From NCBI GenBank assembly GCA_030591305.1, contig JAUVBI010000057.1, forward strand, positions 1-14,623: a stretch of DNA of 14,623 nt. The letters are read 5' to 3'. This DNA is from Pseudomonadota bacterium (GTDB lineage Bacteria; Pseudomonadota; Gammaproteobacteria; Pseudomonadales; Halieaceae). The position numbers and the translations under genes are program-made. Under the pieces are notes generated by a model. The model was not told the DNA's origin and made no database searches. It worked only from the letters and a program-made list of their open reading frames with translations. How positions within the stretch are numbered: position 1 is the first letter of the stretch; each line of letters begins with the position of its first letter. This document shows positions 13,561 through 14,623 of the stretch, piece by piece.

Positions 13561-14329
13561 CCCTGCCCCCATCGCACTGGGTTTCCAACTGGAATGCCTT
13601 ATCGAAAATCACATGCGCCTTTATCGGATGCAACACGGCGAAAACGCACTGATTGAGAGTGAAGGGTTGCGCTTCAGCCATTACGAATTCAAGTTCGTCA
13701 ACGCGGTCCAGGCCAATCAGGAAATTGACGTCATCATAAAGGATTCCCGGTATAAACCGGGCGACAACCCGACCCTGAGTAACCGCGTGAGCTTGAAAGC
13801 CGACGGCAAGTTGGCCGTCGCGGGATACAAGAGAGAATCCAGCTCCCCGCTATCACTTCCCGATATAGACCTTGCGGCCCTGGGAGACCTCAATCAGGCC
13901 GAGGATCGATCCTTTCTAGCAGACAATAATTTCTTCCTGAAGCGCAAATACATGACCACCAGCAATGCCAAGAACTTTTTATCGAGCGCATTGGTCGAGC
14001 AATCGGACTATATCGACGAATTGGATGACCGGGTTCATTTCCCGGAAATATTCCCCTGCGCGCTACTCTCCTGCGCCCTGCTGGAAAGGGCGCTGCAACA
14101 AGGTCATGACTTCGAACGCGAACCCATGGTCTACAAGTCCCACAGTATCAGTATCGACCGGGAACACCTCCGACAGCTGCGCAGCAATGACGCCCTGCAC
14201 CTGCTGTCCCGTCACGCCGACCCTGTGGCTCAAACACCGGTGTATGATTGTTTTGGCATTATCGGGTCTGAGCGGGTGTTGTTTCGTGCCAGAATCCACC
14301 TGATGCCCCTTGCGAGCGAGGCGGCCTGA
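13529..14329 (+). CDS. Hot-dog-fold (MaoC-like) protein, main frame of a frameshifted gene
   Basis: The open frame is 266 residues, but codons 1-12 (MAESRQQPLPFP) are probably not native: they read out of frame over the 5' part at 13440-13560. From PAPIALGFQLECLIENH onward it resembles the central helix and strands of a hot-dog fold (ALGFQLECLIE, then FSHYEFKFVNAV, NRVSLKADGKLAVAG). A second half has a similar layout (FPCALLSCALLERALQQGHD, then YKSHSISID and ERVLFRARIHL), so a double hot-dog of about 290 residues is likely once repaired. Members bind acyl-CoA or acyl-ACP; the substrate here is unknown. Either a pseudogene or a gene with a switchable 5-bp repeat; a sequencing error cannot be excluded. 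Confidence 0.6.
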   Translation: MAESRQQPLPFPAPIALGFQLECLIENHMRLYRMQHGENALIESEGLRFSHYEFKFVNAVQANQEIDVIIKDSRYKPGDNPTLSNRVSLKADGKLAVAGYKRESSSPLSLPDIDLAALGDLNQAEDRSFLADNNFFLKRKYMTTSNAKNFLSSALVEQSDYIDELDDRVHFPEIFPCALLSCALLERALQQGHDFEREPMVYKSHSISIDREHLRQLRSNDALHLLSRHADPVAQTPVYDCFGIIGSERVLFRARIHLMPLASEAA

Positions 14330-14484
14330 GGGGCGCAAATCCGCCCGATTCTCAAGATGCCCTGGAAAACCTGTGCCTCGCACCACCGCCCTCCCGGCCC
14401 GGCGCAACCGAATGGAATTGGTACGGGTTATTCAAATGCCACAATGTCAGCCATGAGAGCAGCAGGAAGGTGCCAGAATTCAAC

Positions 14485-14502
14485 TGTCGCATTTTAGCGA
14501 CA
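14485..14502. promoter_or_regulatory. Inverted repeat IR1, candidate operator
   Basis: TGTCGC-ATTTTA-GCGACA has perfect 6-bp arms. The same half-site TGTCGC recurs in IR2 at 14549-14578. No T-run follows, so an operator is more likely than a terminator. Bases 14330-14484 contain no recognisable element. Confidence 0.45.
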
Positions 14503-14548
14503 TGTTAACTCGTTGTTTTTATTAAACATTTAGTGTTGTCTCAATATC

Positions 14549-14578
14549 TTGTCGCCAAAATTATACACTTGGCGACAA
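14549..14578. promoter_or_regulatory. Inverted repeat IR2, candidate operator
   Basis: Perfect 10-bp arms TTGTCGCCAA and TTGGCGACAA surround an AT-rich 10-base spacer containing TTATACAC, a possible -10 element. Arm length and one-turn spacing suit a dimeric repressor covering a promoter of a gene starting at or beyond 14621. Confidence 0.55.
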
Positions 14579-14592
14579 ATTACCGGTAATTT
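14577..14592. promoter_or_regulatory. Perfect 16-bp palindrome next to IR2
   Basis: AAATTACC-GGTAATTT is perfectly self-complementary and shares two bases with IR2. It lies about 30 bases before an ATG at 14621-14623 on the window edge. A second operator with a different sequence suggests a second regulator, or a composite site. Confidence 0.5.
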
Positions 14593-14623
14593 CTCCCATC
14601 ATCCCCACTGCCCATAGTCGATG

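Noticed and set aside
1..14623. Sigma-54 promoters that GlrR could use, and a glmY-like sRNA
   Set aside because: By eye no convincing TGGCAC-N5-TTGC element was found in the intergenic regions, and no sRNA gene could be supported.

Overview
The window reads as a gammaproteobacterial chromosome, probably a marine lineage such as Cellvibrionales or a relative. This rests on the glrK-qseG-glrR order, the HipBA and Hsp70 types and the codon use; no rRNA or tRNA is present to fix the taxon. About half of it is core-like sequence and half is accessory.

Layout. Bases 1-19 hold the first codons of a minus-strand DUF1640-like coiled-coil gene that runs off the left edge. Bases 175-3464 are a compact three-gene operon: sensor kinase GlrK/QseE, lipoprotein QseG, and sigma-54-dependent response regulator GlrR/QseF. 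Downstream of glrR (3488-11839) lies a patchwork island with every gene on the minus strand. Its first module is an AT-rich AAA/DUF4143 ATPase plus a hipB-hipA toxin-antitoxin pair (3560-6553). Its second is a tightly packed four-gene chaperone-like operon (11652 down to 6893): a GrpE-like protein, an Hsp70 with a short lid, an unrecognised 667-residue protein with basic ends, and a J-domain-like protein without HPD. The modules are separated by duplicated scraps of the glrR 3' region (6791-6857 and 11752-11816) and of the DUF1640 gene tail (3487-3537). This suggests repeated insertion or recombination at one hotspot beside glrR, though no integrase or transposase is visible.

From 11833 to 13273 there are two full DUF1640-like genes with hendecad (11-residue) coiled-coil repeats and a C-terminal membrane anchor. 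A duplicated about 70-bp intergenic segment, a REP-like hairpin and a small orphan reading frame lie between or beside them. The last gene (13440-14329, plus strand) looks like a double hot-dog (MaoC-like) protein broken by a 5-bp tandem duplication. The right edge (14485-14592) carries three inverted repeats, apparently the control region of a gene starting at or beyond 14621.

Working together: GlrK senses an envelope signal, QseG assists it, and GlrR activates sigma-54 promoters. HipB probably represses its own operon and neutralises the HipA kinase. The GrpE-like, Hsp70, 667-aa and J-like proteins are probably made from one mRNA and may form a dedicated Hsp70 machine in which the 667-aa protein is client, adaptor or scaffold. 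That last point is the most promising undescribed biology here and is inference.
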